The notes under the pieces were generated by a model. It searched no databases, was not told the DNA's origin, and saw only the letters and a list, made by a program, of their open reading frames with translations. Below, piece by piece: positions 49,775-61,845 of a stretch of DNA of 64,000 nt. Origin of the DNA: Streptomyces sp. Sge12 (GTDB lineage Bacteria > Actinomycetota > Actinomycetes > Streptomycetales > Streptomycetaceae); the NCBI RefSeq assembly GCF_002080455.1, contig NZ_CP020555.1, positions 5,802,501 through 5,866,500 of the forward strand, read 5' to 3'. Within the stretch, counting starts at the first letter, position 1. Every line of letters starts with the position of its first letter. Made by a program: the position numbers and the translations under genes.

Positions 49775-51501
49775 GCCCCCGCCTTGGCGGTGGCCAGGTC
49801 CGTGGGGGCCTGGTCAGCGGTGTCGTCGTGGAACTCGAGCTGCGCGCGCTTGTTGGCGATGAGGCCTTCGGGGCGGAAGCGCATGAGCAGGATGAGGGCG
49901 ATGCCGAAGGCGAGGAGCTGGTAGTCCTGGAGGAAGGCCAGCTTCGCCGGGATGAGGAAGAGGAGTGCGGCGCCGAGGATGGGGCCGCGGATGGTGCCCA
50001 TGCCGCCGAGGATGACGGCGGCGAGGAGGAACGCGGAGTTCGGCGGGACGGGCCCGGCGAAGACGTAGTTCTCGGGGACCACGGTGCTGTTGACGTGTGC
50101 CTGGACGGTGCCGGCGAGGCCGGCGAGGGTGGCGCCGAGGGCGAAGGCGATGAGCTTGACCTTGAAGCCGTTGATGCCCATGGCTTCGGCGGCGGTCTCG
50201 TCCTCGCGGATGGCGACCCAGGCGCGGCCGATGCGGCTGCTGCCGGCTCGGGCGAAGACCACGACGACCAGTGCCATGACGAGCAGCATCAGGAAGTAGT
50301 AGTTGGCGTAGGCGCCGAGGGTGATGCCGCCGACCACGTGGGATTCCCCGAAGTTCCACCCGAGGATTTCGAGGTGGGGGATGTTGGGGATGCCGTTGGG
50401 GCCGTTGGTGATGTCGGGGCCGGAGGTGCCGTCGAGGTTGCCCATGGCGATGCGGAAGATTTCTCCGAAGCCGAGGGTGACGATGGCGAGGTAGTCGCCG
50501 CGCAGGCGCAGGGTCGGGGCTCCGATGACCACGCCGAAGATGAGCGAGGCGAGGGCGCCGACGATGACCGCTGCCCAGAAGGGGAGGTGGATGCCGAAGG
50601 CGGATGCGGTGCTTCCGGAGACCAGGGCCGCGGCGTAGGCGCCGACGCCGAGGAAGGCGACGTAGCCGAGGTCGAGGAGGCCGGCGAGGCCGACGACGAC
50701 GTTGAGGCCGAGGGCGACGGTCGCGAAGATCAGGATGTTGACCGCGATGAGGGTGTAGGTGTCGCCGCTCTGCTGGATGAACGGGAAGGCGATCGCCGCG
50801 GCCGCGGTTCCGATGAGGGTGACCTGGCGGTGCTTGGCGGTGATGCCGCCGAGGCGGGCGAAGAGGCCGGCCTTGTTCAGCGCGAGGGCGACGAAGCCGA
50901 CGGTGATCAGGTAGGCGACGAAGAGCTGCGGTTCTTTGTCATCGGTGTCGATGCCGAAGGTGATGACGAAGAGGCCGAGGGCGAAGACGCCGGTGATGAC
51001 GAGGATTTCGGCCCAGGAGGGCAGCTGCTTGGCGGGGGTCGCCTTGCGGGTGTCGTCGGGGAGCTTGTACGCGGCGAGGGCCGGGATGAGCGAGCCGACG
51101 AGGGCGACGTAGGCGCCGGGTTCGAGGTTGATCACTCCGCCGAGGACGACGGTGATGGAGATGACCGTGAACCAGGTGGCGGCGAGGCTGCCGAGGGCCA
51201 GGAACCAGATGGCCTTGCGGGTGCCGGTGGGGGCGAGCCAGCCGAGGCCCTTGACGCCGAGTGCGGAGAGCGCGTAGGCGAGGGTGAGGGCCGCTCCGGC
51301 GAGGGTGACGTACTGGATGCTGGCGGGGCTTCCGTAGTAGGTCAGGTCGCCGGGGAATTCGGCGGTCCAGGTCCACGCGAGGAAGGCGCTGACGATGGTG
51401 AGGAGGCTGCCGCCGATGACCGCGTAGAGGAGGGCGGTGGGGGCGGGGCCCTGCTTGACCGTGTCGGTCTGCGGGGTGGTGTTGGTGGTCATGGTTCTCA
51501 C
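49771..51501 (-). CDS. livM: Branched-chain amino-acid ABC transporter permease LivM
   Basis: 576 residues from GTG 51501 (ATG 51492 possible). The C-terminal about 320 residues are the LivM permease: NVVVGLAGLLDLGYVAFLGVGAYAAAL, GAPTLRLRGDYLAIVTLGFGEIFRI and the EAA-like WVAIREDETAAEAMGINGFKVKLIAFALGA. The N-terminal about 230 residues add six or so extra membrane segments, an extension common in actinobacterial LivM. It forms the channel with LivH. Confidence 0.93.
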
Positions 51502-52430
51502 GCCCGATCCGCGACGCGCTCACCGAGCAGGCCTTGTGGCCGCACGAGGAGGACGACGATGAGGAGTACGAACGCCCAGACGTTGGACCAGGCTCCACCG
51601 CCGAGCTGCTGCATGCCGGGGATCTCTTCGATGTAGGCGATCGAGAGGGCTTCGGCGAGTCCGAGGACGACGCCGCCGACCATGGCTCCGTAGATGTTGC
51701 CGATGCCGCCGAGGACGGCTGCGGTGAAGGCCTTGAGGCCGAGGATGAAGCCCATCTCGAAGTTGATCTGGCCCTTGTCGAGGCCGTAGGCGACGGCGGC
51801 GACGGCGGCGAACGCTGCACCGATGGCGAAGGCCATGACGATGATGCGGTCGGTGTTGATGCCCATCAGCTTCGCGGTGTCGGGGTCCTGCGCGGTGGCC
51901 TGCATGGCGCGGCCGCTGCGGCTCTTCTGGACGAAGACGCCGAGGGCGAGCATGCAGAGCGGGGCGAGGATGAGGACGAAGAGGTCCGCGCGCTGGATCG
52001 CCAGGCTGTCGGTGATCTTGAAGGCCGCGCCCTTGAATTCGGGGAAGCTGACGGCCTTCTTGGCGTCCGGGTAGAACTGCCAGACGAGCTGCTGGAGCGC
52101 GATCGAGAGGCCGATTGCGGTGATGAGGGGTGCGAGCCTGGGGGCGCTGCGCAGGGGGCGGTAGGCGAAGCGTTCGGCTGCGCATGCCACGGCGACGGAG
52201 CAGATGGCACCGCCGACGATCATGACGGGTATCGCGATCAGCAGGGAGGTGCCGGTCGGGAGGATGGCGTAGGCGGTGAGCGCGCCGAAGCCGCCGATCA
52301 TGAAGATCTCGCCGTGGGCGAAGTTGATGAGCTGGACGATGCCGTAGACCATGGTGTACCCGATGGCGATGAGGCCATAGAGAGCACCGAGGGCCAGGCC
52401 GTTGGCCAGCTGTTGCGGCAGTTCGTGCAC
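51498..52430 (-). CDS. livH: Branched-chain amino-acid ABC transporter permease LivH
   Basis: 310 residues from GTG 52430. It has the LivH pattern: QQLANGLALGALYGLIAIGYTMVYGIVQLINFAHGEIFMIGGF, SRSGRAMQATAQDPDTAKLMGINTDRIIVMAFAIGAA and FTAAVLGGIGNIYGAMVGGVVLGLAEAL, with about eight membrane segments. Its stop overlaps livM by four bases. It is preceded by a terminator-like hairpin after livK, which would keep permease levels below binding-protein levels. Confidence 0.95.
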   Translation of the reverse strand: MHELPQQLANGLALGALYGLIAIGYTMVYGIVQLINFAHGEIFMIGGFGALTAYAILPTGTSLLIAIPVMIVGGAICSVAVACAAERFAYRPLRSAPRLAPLITAIGLSIALQQLVWQFYPDAKKAVSFPEFKGAAFKITDSLAIQRADLFVLILAPLCMLALGVFVQKSRSGRAMQATAQDPDTAKLMGINTDRIIVMAFAIGAAFAAVAAVAYGLDKGQINFEMGFILGLKAFTAAVLGGIGNIYGAMVGGVVLGLAEALSIAYIEEIPGMQQLGGGAWSNVWAFVLLIVVLLVRPQGLLGERVADRA

Positions 52431-52464
52431 CGCAGGGCCTCCGATGAGCGTGTCGGATAAGACT

Positions 52465-52497
52465 CCGCGCGAGGGCGCTGTTTGCGCCCTCGCGCGG
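52465..52497 (-). terminator. Partial terminator between livK and livH
   Basis: CCGCGCGAGGGCGC and its complement form a 14-bp stem with loop TGTTT between livK and the rest of the operon. The position fits differential expression by partial read-through. Confidence 0.75.
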
Positions 52498-52539
52498 CGG
52501 ATGGTTCAGGTGTTACGGGTGGTGCTGGGGACTACGGGC

Positions 52540-53775
52540 TTACTGGTTGAAGGTGTCGCTCTTGACGTCGACCCACTTGCCGCCCTCGACCTTGTAGACG
52601 GTGAGCTGCTTGTTGGTGGTGTCGCCGTACTCGTCGAAGGCGACCTTGCCGGTCACGCCCTCGAAGGAGACCTTGCCGAGTGCCTCGACGACCTTGGCGC
52701 GGGCGTCGTCGGGCAGCTTGCCGCTGTTGGCGGCGGCGACGGCCTTGACGGCCTGGATGACGGCCCAGCCGGCGTCGTAGGAGTAGCCACCGTAGGCGGC
52801 GTACGGGTCCTTGTAGCCCTCGGTCTTGTAGTCCTCGATGAACTTCTTGGCGGTGTCCAGCTTCTCGACCGGGTAGCCGATGGAGGTGGCGAGGTCGCCC
52901 TCGTTGGCCTCACCGGAGGCGCTGATGAAGGCGGGGTCCTGGATGCCGTCGCCGCCCATGAGGGGGACGTTGGCGCCGGTCTTCTTGATCTGGTCGGCGA
53001 GGAGGCCGCCCTCGGGGTACTGGCCGCCGAAGTAGACGGAGTCGGCGCCGGAGGACTTGACCTTGTCGGCGGTGGAGGAGAAGTCGGTCTCCTTCACGGT
53101 GACGTGGTCGGTGCCGACGACCTCGCCGCCGAGCTTCTTGAACTCGTCGGCGAAGATGGCGGCGAGGCCGGCGCCGTAGGTCTGCTTGTCGTCGACGATG
53201 AAGACCTTCTTCTTGCCGGCGTCCTTGAAGAGGTACTGGGCGGCGAACTTGCCCTGGACCACGTCGGTGGCGGCGGTGCGGAAGTAGGTCTTGAAGCCGC
53301 GCTTGAACTCGCCCTTGCCCCAGTTGTCGCCCTGGCTGAGCGCGGGGTTGGTGTTGGCGGGGGAGACCTGCGCCAGGTTGGCGGAGGCGAAGACGCCCTG
53401 CATCTGCTGGGCGACGCCGGAGTTCAGCGGGCCGACGACGCCGAGGACGTCCTTGTTGCCGACGAGCTTGGTGGCGTTGGCCTGACCGGAGGCGGGGACG
53501 GCCTGGTCGTCGAGGGCCTCGACCTTGAACTCGATGCCCGGGACCTCGTTGTTCTTGTTGGCCGTCTTGGCCGCGAGGTCGACGGAGTTCTTGATGCCCT
53601 GGCCGAGCGCGGAGAGCGAGCCGGTGAGCGGGGCGTCCACACCGATGACGACGGTGGTCTTCTTGCCGCCGCTGTTGTCCTTGGAGTCTCCGCCGTCGCG
53701 CGATCCGCAAGCGGTGAGGGTCAGTGCTCCCGTGGTGATCACGGTGGTGAGGACGAGCAAAGAACGGTGTCGCAC
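52540..53775 (-). CDS. livK: Branched-chain amino-acid ABC transporter substrate-binding lipoprotein LivK
   Basis: 411 residues from GTG 53775, behind GGAAAGGAAG; the open frame upstream is ignored. It begins with a lipoprotein signal (RHRSLLVLTTVITTGALTLTAC, lipobox LTAC). The periplasmic-binding-protein fold type I (Leu/Ile/Val) follows: VVIGVDAPLTGSLSALGQGIKNSVDLA, VVGPLNSGVAQQMQ, VSPANTNPALS, FIVDDKQTYGAGLA, FGGQYPEGGLLADQI, AYGGYSYDAGWAVIQAV. It captures branched-chain or related amino acids for LivHMGF. Abundant Lys and Asn reflect the usual solubility of such proteins. Confidence 0.95.
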   Translation of the reverse strand: MRHRSLLVLTTVITTGALTLTACGSRDGGDSKDNSGGKKTTVVIGVDAPLTGSLSALGQGIKNSVDLAAKTANKNNEVPGIEFKVEALDDQAVPASGQANATKLVGNKDVLGVVGPLNSGVAQQMQGVFASANLAQVSPANTNPALSQGDNWGKGEFKRGFKTYFRTAATDVVQGKFAAQYLFKDAGKKKVFIVDDKQTYGAGLAAIFADEFKKLGGEVVGTDHVTVKETDFSSTADKVKSSGADSVYFGGQYPEGGLLADQIKKTGANVPLMGGDGIQDPAFISASGEANEGDLATSIGYPVEKLDTAKKFIEDYKTEGYKDPYAAYGGYSYDAGWAVIQAVKAVAAANSGKLPDDARAKVVEALGKVSFEGVTGKVAFDEYGDTTNKQLTVYKVEGGKWVDVKSDTFNQ

Positions 53776-54316
53776 GATTCTTCCTTTCCCTGGCGCGGCT
53801 CTCTCCTGAGAGGTGCCGTTGGGTCGCCGGGCCGCACTGGGAGGTCCACGGCCGTGCTGATTGCGCCCTGCGGCGCGGTGACTGGCCGTGACTCTAGGCC
53901 CGAGGTGGTGAACACGGGGAGCAGGGAAAGGAGGATGTGACGCTCTTGTTATGCCAAGGCCAAGAATGTGTGGCGGTAGTGTGGACAAAACGGACGTTTT
54001 CTTACCTTGACGGGTGTCCGCATCCTGAGAAATACCTGTTCCTCTAAGGGGCTTGAGGCCTCCATGCACCTGTCTTAGATCATTTTCGGCCGAATGTGGC
54101 TGCGCGTGCTCAAAGGAATCCTCCGGGTGGTCTTTCTTTAGGGAAAAGGCGGATTAAGGCCCTGGTGGGCATTACGCACAGTGACGGTCAAGAGGTGACT
54201 TTCGAACTCGAACGGATCTTGTTCGAGTCGGCCTGTGGCCTCTCACCTGCGGTTCGGTCCTGCGGGGGGATCTGCCCGGAAGCCGGACACCGCGCTCGGG
54301 AATGCGGTGATGCCGG
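53776..54316. other. Non-coding region upstream of livK
   Basis: About 540 bases, distinctly AT-richer than the surroundings between 53930 and 54230. It must contain the livK promoter, but no confident -35/-10 can be picked. An inverted repeat ACTCGAAC-N7-GTTCGAGT lies at 54206-54228. Short ORFs here (for example from 54096) lack codon bias and I do not support them. Confidence 0.5.
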
Positions 54317-54730
54317 TCACGTCGGGGGACGCCAGTTCTCCGAACTGGCGGTCGCGCCGTCCTGTTCGGTGCAGCGCTGGGCGACGAAGCGGTCGATCAG
54401 CTCAAGTGCCTTGTCCCGTCCGGCAGTTCGCTCTTCGGTGCGGCCCGCGGCGACCGCGTCCTCGTGGATCGTGTACTGGCCGTTCGACAGGCCCTTCTGT
54501 TCCCAGTCCAGACCGGACCATTTGGTGCCCAGGAGGGTCTCCTTCGCCCAGTACGACACCAGGCTCGTGCAGACCTGCACGGGCGTGGAGGGGGCGGCGG
54601 AGGGCTCGCCGGAGGGGCTGGTGGAGGGCGCCCCGGAGCCTGCCGCGGAGGGTGGTGCGGAGGATCGGCATCCGGACAGGGCGAGCGCCGCGAGGAGGAT
54701 GTGGGCGGCGTACCGGGCCGTGCGTGGCAT
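54317..54730 (-). CDS. Small lipoprotein of unknown function
   Basis: 137 residues from ATG 54730, preceded by GGGGACC; ATG 54739 is in frame. The signal MPRTARYAAHILLAALALSGC has lipobox LSGC, followed by a Ser/Pro/Ala linker of about 30 residues. The mature domain (VCTSLVSYWAKETLLGTKWSGLDWEQKGLSNGQY, ending RFVAQRCTEQDG) holds two cysteines and is probably helical. I do not recognise a family. Confidence 0.75.
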   Translation of the reverse strand: MPRTARYAAHILLAALALSGCRSSAPPSAAGSGAPSTSPSGEPSAAPSTPVQVCTSLVSYWAKETLLGTKWSGLDWEQKGLSNGQYTIHEDAVAAGRTEERTAGRDKALELIDRFVAQRCTEQDGATASSENWRPPT

Positions 54731-54902
54731 GGTCCCCATGAGGGGAAGGTAGGCGGTCACCATTGGTGACACAACAGCTGTCGCCGCGCAGCGTGCGGAC
54801 TGGCGGATTCCGGGCGGTTGCCGGGCGCGGACCGGTCCGGGAACGAGTGGGAACGTGCCGGCGGACGGGCCGGGGAAGGGGCCGGGGGTGGCGGGAAACG
54901 GG

Positions 54903-54948
54903 CGCAGGCCCGGATCCGCCGCCGCGTGGGGCGGGATCCGGGCCTGCG
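54903..54948. terminator. Hairpin downstream of the PaaI-type thioesterase gene
   Basis: CGCAGGCCCGGATCC pairs perfectly with GGATCCGGGCCTGCG (15 bp) around a 16-base loop. Between it and the gene, CGTCGTTCGGGCC is repeated in tandem (about 54980-55030). Confidence 0.75.
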
Positions 54949-55030
54949 GGTGGTGCGCGGCCGGCCGTCCATGCCGTTTTGGCCCGTCGTTCGGGCCCGT
55001 CGTTCGGGCCGGCCGGCCGGGTCGTTCGGG

Positions 55031-55504
55031 TCAGGCCTGGGCGGCGGCCTGGTCGGCGTCGCGCAGCAGGCAGGTCAGGCGGGCGGTGCAGATCCGCTTG
55101 TCCTGCTCGTCGGTGATGACGATCTCGAAGGTGGTCGTCGTACGGCCGCGGTGCACCGGGGTGGCGACGCCGGTGACGATGCCGCTGCGGGCGCCCCGGT
55201 GGTGGGTGCAGTTCAGGTCCACGCCGACGGCGATCTTGGTGATGCCGCCGTGCATCATGGCGCCGACCGAGCCGAGGGTTTCGGCCAGCACGGCCGAGGC
55301 GCCGCCGTGCAGCAGCCCGTACGGCTGGGTGTTGCCCTCGACGGGCATGGTGCCGACGACGCGGTCGGCCGAGGCCTCCAGGATGCGGATGTCCATCCGC
55401 TCGCCGAGGTGCCCCGCCGAGAACAGCGCGGGCAGGTCGATGCCCAGGGCCGCGTACTCGTCGAGCACCTCCTGCGGGAACTTCACTGCGTGCTGCTCGC
55501 CCAT
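55031..55504 (-). CDS. PaaI-family acyl-CoA thioesterase (hotdog fold)
   Basis: 157 residues from ATG 55504. The hotdog pattern GNTQPYGLLHGGASAVLAETLGSVGAMMHG contains the HGG and Asp/Glu-helix residues of PaaI/DHNA-CoA-type thioesterases, followed by VGVDLNCTHHRGARSG and TFEIVITDEQDKRICTARLTCLLR. It hydrolyses small or aromatic acyl-CoAs; which one is not visible. It lies 54 bases downstream of the molybdoenzyme gene on the same strand. Confidence 0.92.
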   Translation of the reverse strand: MGEQHAVKFPQEVLDEYAALGIDLPALFSAGHLGERMDIRILEASADRVVGTMPVEGNTQPYGLLHGGASAVLAETLGSVGAMMHGGITKIAVGVDLNCTHHRGARSGIVTGVATPVHRGRTTTTFEIVITDEQDKRICTARLTCLLRDADQAAAQA

Positions 55505-55558
55505 GGTCAGGCTCCGTTCGTCAACGCTCGTTAACCTTCTTGTCCTGAGGTCGTTCTA

Positions 55559-57844
<2,286 letters not shown>

Positions 57845-58043
57845 CGCGCTCCCCTTCGAGCGTGCGTACGTATGCAGCACGTGTGGCCGCGTCCTTCGAT
57901 CCTTGCACGGACCACGGAACGAGGGGAGGGCGGTCCGGTGCTCGGTGCGCCCGCGCGGGTGCGCCGGGGGCGTCCGGTGGGGCGGATGCGCCGGGGGAGG
58001 CGACGGGCCGGAATTGTCGGTGGGGGCGCCTAGGATCGGGGGC

Positions 58044-60764
58044 GTGGCAGATTCATCAGCGAAGAAGACCGACCAGCCGCCCGCAGCGGACCGTCCCCGC
58101 CTGATGCTCATGGACGGGCACTCCCTGGCCTACCGGGCGTTCTTCGCGCTGCCCGCGGAGAACTTCACGACCGCGACGGGGCAGCCGACCAACGCAATCT
58201 ACGGTTTCGCCTCGATGCTGGCGAACACGCTGCGCGACGAGGCCCCCACGCACTTCGCGGTGGCGTTCGACGTCTCCCGCAAGACGTGGCGTTCGACGGA
58301 GTTCCCCGAGTACAAGGCGAACCGCTCCAAGACCCCGGACGAGTTCAAGGGGCAGGTCGAGCTGATCGGCGAGCTGCTCGACGCGATGCACGTGCCGCGG
58401 TTCGCCGTCGACGGGTTCGAGGCCGACGACGTGATCGCGACGCTCGCGACGCAGGCCGAGGCGGCCGGCTTCGACGTGCTGATCGTCACCGGCGACCGGG
58501 ACTCCTTCCAGCTCGTCTCCGAGCGCACCACCGTGCTCTACCCGACCAAGGGCGTCTCCGAGCTCACCCGGTTCACCCCGGAGAAGGTCGAGGAGAAGTA
58601 CGGGCTCACCCCGCAGCAGTACCCGGACTTCGCGGCGCTGCGCGGCGACCCGTCCGACAACCTGCCGGGCATCCCGGGCGTCGGCGAGAAGACCGCGGCC
58701 AAGTGGATCACCCAGTTCGGGTCGTTCGCGGAGCTCGTCGAGCGCGCCGAGGAGGTCAAGGGCAAGGCCGGGCAGAACTTCCGGGACCACCTGGAGGCCG
58801 TCAAGCTCAACCGGGTCCTGACCGAGATGGTCAAGGACGTGGAGCTGCCCAAGGGCCCCGCCGACCTGGCCCGCGTCGCCTACGACCGGACCGCCCTGCT
58901 CGGCGTGCTGGACGTGCTGGAGATCCGCAACGCCTCGCTGCGCGAGCGGCTGCTCACCGTGGACCCGGGCGCGGCCGTGGAGGAGGCCCCGGCTCCGGCG
59001 GCCGGAGTGGAACTGGACGCGTCCGTGCTGGGCACCGGCGAGCTGGCGCCGTGGCTGGAGAGCCACGCGGGCGGGCCGCTGGGCATCTCCACCGTCGACA
59101 GCTGGGCGCTGGGCCAGGGCAATGTCAGCGAGATCGCGCTGGCCGCGGCCGGGGGCGCCGCCGCCTGGTTCACGCCGGCCGAGCTGGACGAGGCCGACGA
59201 GCGGGCCTTCGCGGCCTGGGCCGCCGACCCGGCGCGCACCAAGGTCGTGCACAACGCCAAGGGCCTGATGCGGGTCTTCCCCGAGCACGGCTGGACCCTC
59301 GCCGGGGTCGCCATGGACACCGCGCTCGCCGCCTACCTGGTCAAGCCCGGCCGCCGGTCCTTCGCCCTGGACGCCCTGTCCATGGAATACCTGCACCGTG
59401 AGCTGGCGCCCGCCGCCGCCGACGGCCAGCTGGCCTTCGGCGCCGACGAGACCGCCGAGGCCGAGGCGCTGATGGCGCAGGCCCGCGCCGTCCTGGACCT
59501 GGGCGACGCCTTCACCGACAAGCTCGCCGAGGTCGGCGCCGCGGAGCTGCTCCACGACATGGAGCTGCCCACCTCCGAGCTCCTGGCCCGGATGGAGCGC
59601 TCCGGCATCGCCGCCGACCGCGACCACCTGGAGGCCATGGAGCAGCAGTTCGCGGGAGCCGTGCAGCAGGCCGTCAAGGAGGCGCACGCCACCGTCGGCC
59701 ACGAGTTCAACCTCGGATCGCCCAAGCAGCTCCAGGAGGTCTTCTTCGGCGAGCTGGACCTGCCGAAGACGAAGAAGACCAAGACCGGCTACACCACGGA
59801 CGCGGACGCGCTCGCCTGGCTGGCCACGCAGACCGACCACGAACTCCCGGTGATCATGCTCCGGCACCGGGAGCAGGCCAAGCTGCGCGTCACCGTCGAG
59901 GGCCTGGTGAAGACCATCGCCGCCGACGGCCGGGTGCACACCAGCTTCAGCCAGACCGTCGCCGCGACCGGCCGCCTGTCCTCCACCGACCCCAACCTGC
60001 AGAACGTGCCGGTGCGCACCGACGAGGGCCGCGCCATCCGCCGCGGCTTCGTCGTCGGTGAGGGCTTCGAGTCCCTGATGACGGCCGACTACAGCCAGAT
60101 CGAGCTGCGCGTCATGGCCCACCTCTCCGAGGACGAGGGCCTGATCGAGGCCTTCGCGACCGGCGAGGACCTGCACACCACCGTCGCCTCCCAGGTGTTC
60201 GGGGTGGAGCGGTCCGCCGTCGACGCCGAGATGCGCCGCAAGATCAAGGCCATGTCGTACGGACTCGCCTACGGGCTCTCCGCGTTCGGTCTCGCCCAGC
60301 AGCTGAACATCGAGCCCGCCGAGGCGCGCGGCCTGATGGAGACCTTCTTCGAGCGGTTCGGCGGGGTCCGCGACTACCTCGGCCGGGTCGTCGACGAGGC
60401 CCGCGCCACCGGATACACGGCGACGATCTTCGGCCGCCGCCGGTACCTCCCCGACCTCAACAGCGACAACCGCCAGCGCCGCGAGGCAGCCGAGCGGATG
60501 GCGCTCAACGCCCCGATCCAGGGCACCGCCGCCGACATCGTCAAGGTCGCGATGCTGCGCGTGGACAAGGCCATCACCGGGGCCGGCCTGCGCTCGCGCA
60601 TGCTGCTCCAGGTCCACGACGAAATCGTGCTGGAGATCGCCCCGGGCGAGCGCGAGCAGGTCGAGGAGCTGGTGCGCCGCGAGATGGGCGCCGCCGTCGA
60701 GCTCCGGGCCGCGCTGGACGTGTCGGTGGGCGTCGGCCCGGACTGGGAGTCCGCCGCGCACTGA
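58044..60764 (+). CDS. polA: DNA polymerase I
   Basis: 906 residues from GTG 58044; the long open frame upstream is antisense to the molybdoenzyme gene. Residues 1 to about 310 are the 5' nuclease (LMLMDGHSLAYRAFFA, FEADDVIATLA, TGDRDSFQLV, GDPSDNLPGIPGVGEKTA). The middle domain lacks the proofreading Asp-x-Glu motif (it reads STVDSWALG) and other metal ligands, as in mycobacteria. The polymerase domain has DYSQIELR with Asp682, the O helix with Tyr739 (KAMSYGLAYG) and VHDE at 857-860. It works in Okazaki fragment maturation and repair. Confidence 0.97.
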   Translation: MADSSAKKTDQPPAADRPRLMLMDGHSLAYRAFFALPAENFTTATGQPTNAIYGFASMLANTLRDEAPTHFAVAFDVSRKTWRSTEFPEYKANRSKTPDEFKGQVELIGELLDAMHVPRFAVDGFEADDVIATLATQAEAAGFDVLIVTGDRDSFQLVSERTTVLYPTKGVSELTRFTPEKVEEKYGLTPQQYPDFAALRGDPSDNLPGIPGVGEKTAAKWITQFGSFAELVERAEEVKGKAGQNFRDHLEAVKLNRVLTEMVKDVELPKGPADLARVAYDRTALLGVLDVLEIRNASLRERLLTVDPGAAVEEAPAPAAGVELDASVLGTGELAPWLESHAGGPLGISTVDSWALGQGNVSEIALAAAGGAAAWFTPAELDEADERAFAAWAADPARTKVVHNAKGLMRVFPEHGWTLAGVAMDTALAAYLVKPGRRSFALDALSMEYLHRELAPAAADGQLAFGADETAEAEALMAQARAVLDLGDAFTDKLAEVGAAELLHDMELPTSELLARMERSGIAADRDHLEAMEQQFAGAVQQAVKEAHATVGHEFNLGSPKQLQEVFFGELDLPKTKKTKTGYTTDADALAWLATQTDHELPVIMLRHREQAKLRVTVEGLVKTIAADGRVHTSFSQTVAATGRLSSTDPNLQNVPVRTDEGRAIRRGFVVGEGFESLMTADYSQIELRVMAHLSEDEGLIEAFATGEDLHTTVASQVFGVERSAVDAEMRRKIKAMSYGLAYGLSAFGLAQQLNIEPAEARGLMETFFERFGGVRDYLGRVVDEARATGYTATIFGRRRYLPDLNSDNRQRREAAERMALNAPIQGTAADIVKVAMLRVDKAITGAGLRSRMLLQVHDEIVLEIAPGEREQVEELVRREMGAAVELRAALDVSVGVGPDWESAAH

Positions 60765-60784
60765 CCCCCGTACGGCAGGCCCGG

Positions 60785-60820
60785 CGCCCGTCCCCGCTGC
60801 TCAGGCGGTGGGGACGGGCG
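60785..60820. terminator. Bidirectional terminator at the convergent ends of polA and the DUF4184 gene
   Basis: CGCCCGTCCCC and GGGGACGGGCG form an 11-bp stem; the right arm lies inside the last codons of the DUF4184 gene. Confidence 0.75.
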
Positions 60821-61661
60821 TTCGCGTTTCCTCGTCCGCGGGGCGCCCGGTCCGGTCGTTGCGGTGCCGCAGCCGTACGAGGACTCCGTAGATCAGCAGG
60901 GCCACCGCGAGGCCGCCGCCCGCACCGAAGCAGATGGTCGGAATGATGTCGAGCGGCGTACGGATCCGGTCGAAGAACGTGAAGAAGCGGACGATGCGCA
61001 CGGTGACGGCGACGGCCACGCACACCACGAGCAGGGCGAGCGCACCCAGGACCTCCGCGCGGGAGAGCACGGGCACCGACGCCGGGACGGGGGAGGCGGG
61101 CAGCCGGCGCAGCGCGGTCGTCGTGAACCACAGCAGGAGGCACGCCGAGAGCGCCGACGTGCCGTACTGGAGGAAGGTGTAGGGCGGGAAGCCGAAGGCG
61201 ATCGGCTCGCCGAGCCGCGGCAGCGCGTTCGTCCCCCAGCGGTCCAGGTGCGTGAAGCTGTCCCACACCACGTGCGTGAGGGAACCGACGACCGCCGAGA
61301 GGTAGAACCAGGCGGCGAGCGCGGCCGGCCGGGGTCGCGCGCGCCACTCCTCGCCCCGGACGAAGGCGTGCACCCTGCCCCGCCAGTTGCGCGGCAGGAG
61401 CGCGATCAGCGGCTCGCGCAGCAGAAGCCAGAAGGCCACCAGGACGGCCGTCAGCACGGCGTCCAGGGTGAAGATCCCCGCCAGTGAGTGCGTGAAGTTC
61501 CCGTACGCCATCGCGCCCTCGACGACCGCGTCCGTGAAGTAGAAGGTGTCGGGCGCGAACGACCCGAGGACGAGCGCCGAGGCGACGAGGGGGCCCCGCG
61601 CACGCCCGGTCCGACGGATGGCCGGAAGTACAGCGGCCGCGTGGCTGAGAGTGAACGGCAT
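60801..61661 (-). CDS. DUF4184 family membrane protein
   Basis: 286 residues from ATG 61661, behind GGAGAGG. It begins MPFTLSHAAAVLP, the family hallmark, and has about six membrane segments (AFWLLLREPLIALL, AALAAWFYLSAVVGSLTHVVWDSFTHLDRWG, LLLWFTTTALRRL and others). The His and Asp residues in FTLSHAA, NFTHSLAG and SLTHVVWDSFTH resemble the metal-dependent hydrolase arrangement of the YdjM/phospholipase C-like membrane family. The function is unproven. Confidence 0.9.
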   Translation of the reverse strand: MPFTLSHAAAVLPAIRRTGRARGPLVASALVLGSFAPDTFYFTDAVVEGAMAYGNFTHSLAGIFTLDAVLTAVLVAFWLLLREPLIALLPRNWRGRVHAFVRGEEWRARPRPAALAAWFYLSAVVGSLTHVVWDSFTHLDRWGTNALPRLGEPIAFGFPPYTFLQYGTSALSACLLLWFTTTALRRLPASPVPASVPVLSRAEVLGALALLVVCVAVAVTVRIVRFFTFFDRIRTPLDIIPTICFGAGGGLAVALLIYGVLVRLRHRNDRTGRPADEETRTPVPTA

Positions 61662-61845
61662 GGGGCCTCTCCTCGGTGTTCCTGTGGACGTTCCTTACTT
61701 CGGGCCAATGCTCCCGAAGGGTCCGGACAGTATGCGTGACCTGCCGTGGGACGTGGGGATCCGGTGAATTCCGGGCGACCTTGCGTGCTGTGTGCAGTGA
61801 GCTGACGTAGGGTCACGCGGACGTCGAGGGGGAGGAGTCCGGCTC

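Noticed and set aside
54096..54752. 218-codon plus-strand ORF upstream of livK
   Set aside because: Its second half is antisense to a convincing lipoprotein gene; its first half has mixed codon bias and no family pattern.
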